NCBI GenBank assembly: GCA_963819685.1
Contig: CAWFXI010000007.1
Coordinates: 62,001 to 126,000 of the forward strand
Source of the DNA: CAIUGU01 sp963819685
GTDB taxonomy: Bacteria > Pseudomonadota > Gammaproteobacteria > Steroidobacterales > Steroidobacteraceae
DNA length: 64,000 nt
Reading direction: 5' to 3'
Shown: in pieces, positions 63,001 to 64,000 of the stretch
Layout of the letters: each line of letters starts with the position of its first letter
Numbering within the stretch: position 1 is the stretch's first letter
Notes under the pieces: model-generated
The model's input: only the letters and a program-made list of their open reading frames with translations
Database searches by the model: none
What the model was told of the DNA's origin: nothing
Translations under genes and position numbers: made by a program

Positions 63001-63241
63001 TCAGCTTCGAGAGGCCTTCAACTCCGGCAAGCTGGTTCTCGAGCAGCTGCGTGACCTTGGATTCGACGACGACAGCAGACGCTCCACGGTACGTGACAGT
63101 GACGTTGACGACGGGACGGCTGATGTCGGGATATTCACGAATGGCCAGGCGCTGCGCCGCCATGAGGCCGGTGATCAGCAGCAACATGCTGATCACCATC
63201 GCAAAGACGGGACGACGGACCGATGCGTCGGACAGGATCAT
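60098..63241 (-). CDS. RND-family efflux permease (HAE1 type)
   Basis: 1047 residues, the normal length of proton-driven inner-membrane multidrug permeases. Twelve membrane helices with the two large periplasmic loops. The TM4 proton-relay acidic pair is in AVAIVVDDAIVVLENIVRR. Signature pieces are RRPVFAMVISMLLLITGLMA at the start, the DIESAANDVRDRV and GERRFAMRIWLNRQAL loops, and TTTVGRTL-like ISLTTVGRTLETMMG. ATG 63241 overlaps the membrane-fusion gene stop as ATGA (63238-63241). Substrate unknown. Confidence 0.95.
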   Translation of the reverse strand: MILSDASVRRPVFAMVISMLLLITGLMAAQRLAIREYPDISRPVVNVTVTYRGASAVVVESKVTQLLENQLAGVEGLSKLTSSSQDERAQINLEFSQDRDIESAANDVRDRVSRVANQLPVEADTPRIAKADSNGGMTMFINLVGDNMTSLELSDYADRNVVDRFSIVPGVATATVIGERRFAMRIWLNRQALAARQLTVQDVEAALRAENVELPAGRIESAEREFILNTNADMATEASFRNLVIGRGADDYLVRLGEVADVKVEAEDFRSIYRSTGQTAVGIGIQPTSTANVVDISRGINAEIARIKPNLPPGMDMFVPIDNTVFVSESLTEVEHTIFITLGLVLVVIYGFLGSARATLIPAVTIPISIISACLVMSWFGYSINTLTLLGAVLAVAIVVDDAIVVLENIVRRIESGEPALLAAVDGSKEIGFAVIATTLVLCAVFLPISFMEGNIGRLFSEFGVTIAAGIAFSAIIALSLVPMMSSKLFANGIEHGRVSTVIDGGFRWLSARYERSLRAATAAPLMILGIAVATIPLAYALFKALPSEYAPLEDRAQLQIMVRAPEGASLAYMDRYLQIVEKIVLGEIDRGNAERVIARTGGFGARGASDVTSGTVFIPLKTWGERKESAQQIAQRLRPVLNEIPGVRVFVIMPASLGVGGGGRPVQLVLGGGTYAEIAEWRNIILQKAAENPGLQNVDSDYSERSPQIKISIDRDRAADLGISLTTVGRTLETMMGSRKVTTFLMNGEEYNVVLQARETDRATPSDLDNIYVRSTTGGGLIPLSNLVKLEEVAGPLELKRFDRLRSITISADLTPGYSLGQALAYLETTVRAELPPEAQINYDGESREFRLSGGALYTTFMLALLIVFLVLAAQFESFKHATIIISTVPLAVTGALLGLWFQGSSINVFSQIGAVMLIGLAAKNGILIVEFANQLRDRGTEFAESIIRAAIIRLRPVLMTSLCMVFGAMPLLLAAGAGAEARKSLGAVVIYGVVFSMLMTLYVVPSMYLLVARSSRSPQYVARMIDRLRGAKPKPLVAGEPVAQG

Positions 63242-64000
63242 GACGCGACCTCCGAACCTCTCGCCGCGCTCGAAATGCGCACTTTCGTTCCCTCGACCAG
63301 TTTCTGCGTGCCTTCTATGACGACGATATCGCCGCCAGACAGACCCTTGACGACTTCCACTTCCCCGGGACGGCGACGCCCCGTGGTGATTTCTATCTTG
63401 TGGGCAGCGTCATCGCGCACCACGAAGACATACTGACGGTCGGCTTCCGGGACAAGTGCCTGCTCGGGAAGCGTCAATGCCTGGTCTTCCGCCCGCAACA
63501 GCTTCACAGTCATGAACATGCCGGGCTTCAGCCTGCCATCACGATTGTCGAGATTGCCGCGAACGATGACCGACCGGCTGACCGGGTCCACACGGCTGTC
63601 GATGCTCGCCACCTTGCCGTTGAACTGTGCACCTGGATAGGCAGAACTCGTAGCTTGCACTTCGAGGCCATTCGCCAGCATCGAGAGATAGGTCTCCGGA
63701 ACTGAAAAATCGAGCTTGATGATGCTCGTGTCATCGAGCGTCGTAATGACTGTCGCTGGCGTGACGTAGCTGCCGACACTGACGTTGCGCAAACCGACTC
63801 GACCGTTGAATGGTGCCCGCACGATGGTGTCGTTGGCGCGCCCCTGCGCCGACGCTACCCGGGCCTCGTTTTGCCGCATCGTCGCTTCGATCTGCTCGAG
63901 CTGCGATTGCGACAGTGCCTTGGTCGCGTACAGTTCACGGCTGCGGTTGAACTGACTGCGGCTGTCCCCCAACGCTGCTTCCGCGACGGCAAGATCAGCC
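63238..64000 (-). CDS. RND efflux periplasmic adaptor (membrane fusion protein), cut by the window edge
   Basis: The last 254 residues or so of a membrane-fusion protein; the start lies beyond the right edge. The visible part begins in the alpha-helical hairpin (RSRELYATKALSQSQLEQIE), then the lipoyl-like half with TIVRAPFNGRVGLRNVSVGSY, the beta-barrel PETYLSMLANGLEVQ and a membrane-proximal domain ending with VVIEGTQKLVEGTKVRI. It couples the RND permease to an outer-membrane channel. The stop overlaps the permease start by 4 bp. Confidence 0.93.
   Translation of the reverse strand, partial: ADLAVAEAALGDSRSQFNRSRELYATKALSQSQLEQIEATMRQNEARVASAQGRANDTIVRAPFNGRVGLRNVSVGSYVTPATVITTLDDTSIIKLDFSVPETYLSMLANGLEVQATSSAYPGAQFNGKVASIDSRVDPVSRSVIVRGNLDNRDGRLKPGMFMTVKLLRAEDQALTLPEQALVPEADRQYVFVVRDDAAHKIEITTGRRRPGEVEVVKGLSGGDIVVIEGTQKLVEGTKVRISSAARGSEVAS

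Overview
The window is chromosomal DNA of a GC-rich gammaproteobacterium. Gene families and order (rhlB divergent from trxA-rho, yrfG next to cysQ, LemA with two TPM proteins, PlsB, biosynthetic SpeA, TtcA, MetZ) fit a Steroidobacter/Nevskia/Xanthomonas-like lineage. That placement is inferred from gene content only, not from a marker phylogeny. Most of the window is ordinary housekeeping DNA with short intergenic gaps and many ATGA-type overlaps. No rRNA, tRNA, CRISPR array, intact insertion sequence or prophage was seen.

Layout. 0-10 kb: a 24-residue membrane microprotein, then rho and trxA facing rhlB; the nucleotidase genes yrfG and cysQ; DUF3301 and YdcH proteins; an MscS channel; a membrane protein plus exported spermidine-synthase-like pair; a MITE-like inverted repeat; and arfB. 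10.8-18.1 kb: an accessory, decaying stretch holding a cyclase gene broken into three colinear pieces by foreign DNA, a frameshifted amidohydrolase, a HAD phosphatase, NIPSNAP and DUF805 proteins, an AhpD-like protein and a frameshifted SMP-30-like protein. Two copies of a 44-bp repeat lie in this stretch. 18.3-24.1 kb: an OafA-type acyltransferase, a methyltransferase and a TonB-dependent receptor with a hairpin-rich upstream region. 24.1-31.1 kb: plsB, a small lipoprotein, a hydrolase, an alkyltransferase-like protein, a sodium/solute symporter and an orphan contractile-tail sheath gene preceded by a 45-residue ORF. 31.1-38.4 kb: a glycosyltransferase, a LysM L,D-transpeptidase, the LemA/TPM operon and an M13 peptidase. 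38.5-47.3 kb: greB, homospermidine synthase, a glutathione transferase, a triply frameshifted sulfurtransferase, speA, an RRM protein, an M14-like deacylase, a DUF6524 protein, a P-loop kinase and a Nudix hydrolase. 47.3-53.1 kb: a decayed 0.5-kb stretch, two coupled unknown proteins, a second RRM protein, metZ, a GST and a FIST protein. 53.2-59.1 kb: a tightly overlapping block of M32 peptidase, ttcA, a phosphatase/ADP-ribosylglycohydrolase fusion, a zinc peptidase and an ATP-grasp ligase. 59.2-64 kb: a candidate small RNA, an OmpR-type regulator and an RND efflux operon that runs off the right edge.

How genes may work together. SpeA and homospermidine synthase would supply putrescine and homospermidine, although the agmatine-to-putrescine steps are not in the window. 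The LemA/TPM set, L,D-transpeptidase, M13 peptidase and acyltransferase all act on the envelope. The most unusual units are the orphan sheath gene, the ATP-grasp/zinc peptidase/phosphatase-ADP-ribosylglycohydrolase block whose glycohydrolase half has lost its metal-binding acidic residues, and the exported spermidine-synthase-like protein. Seven simple apparent frameshifts in four otherwise well-conserved genes should be checked against reads before they are called real pseudogenes.
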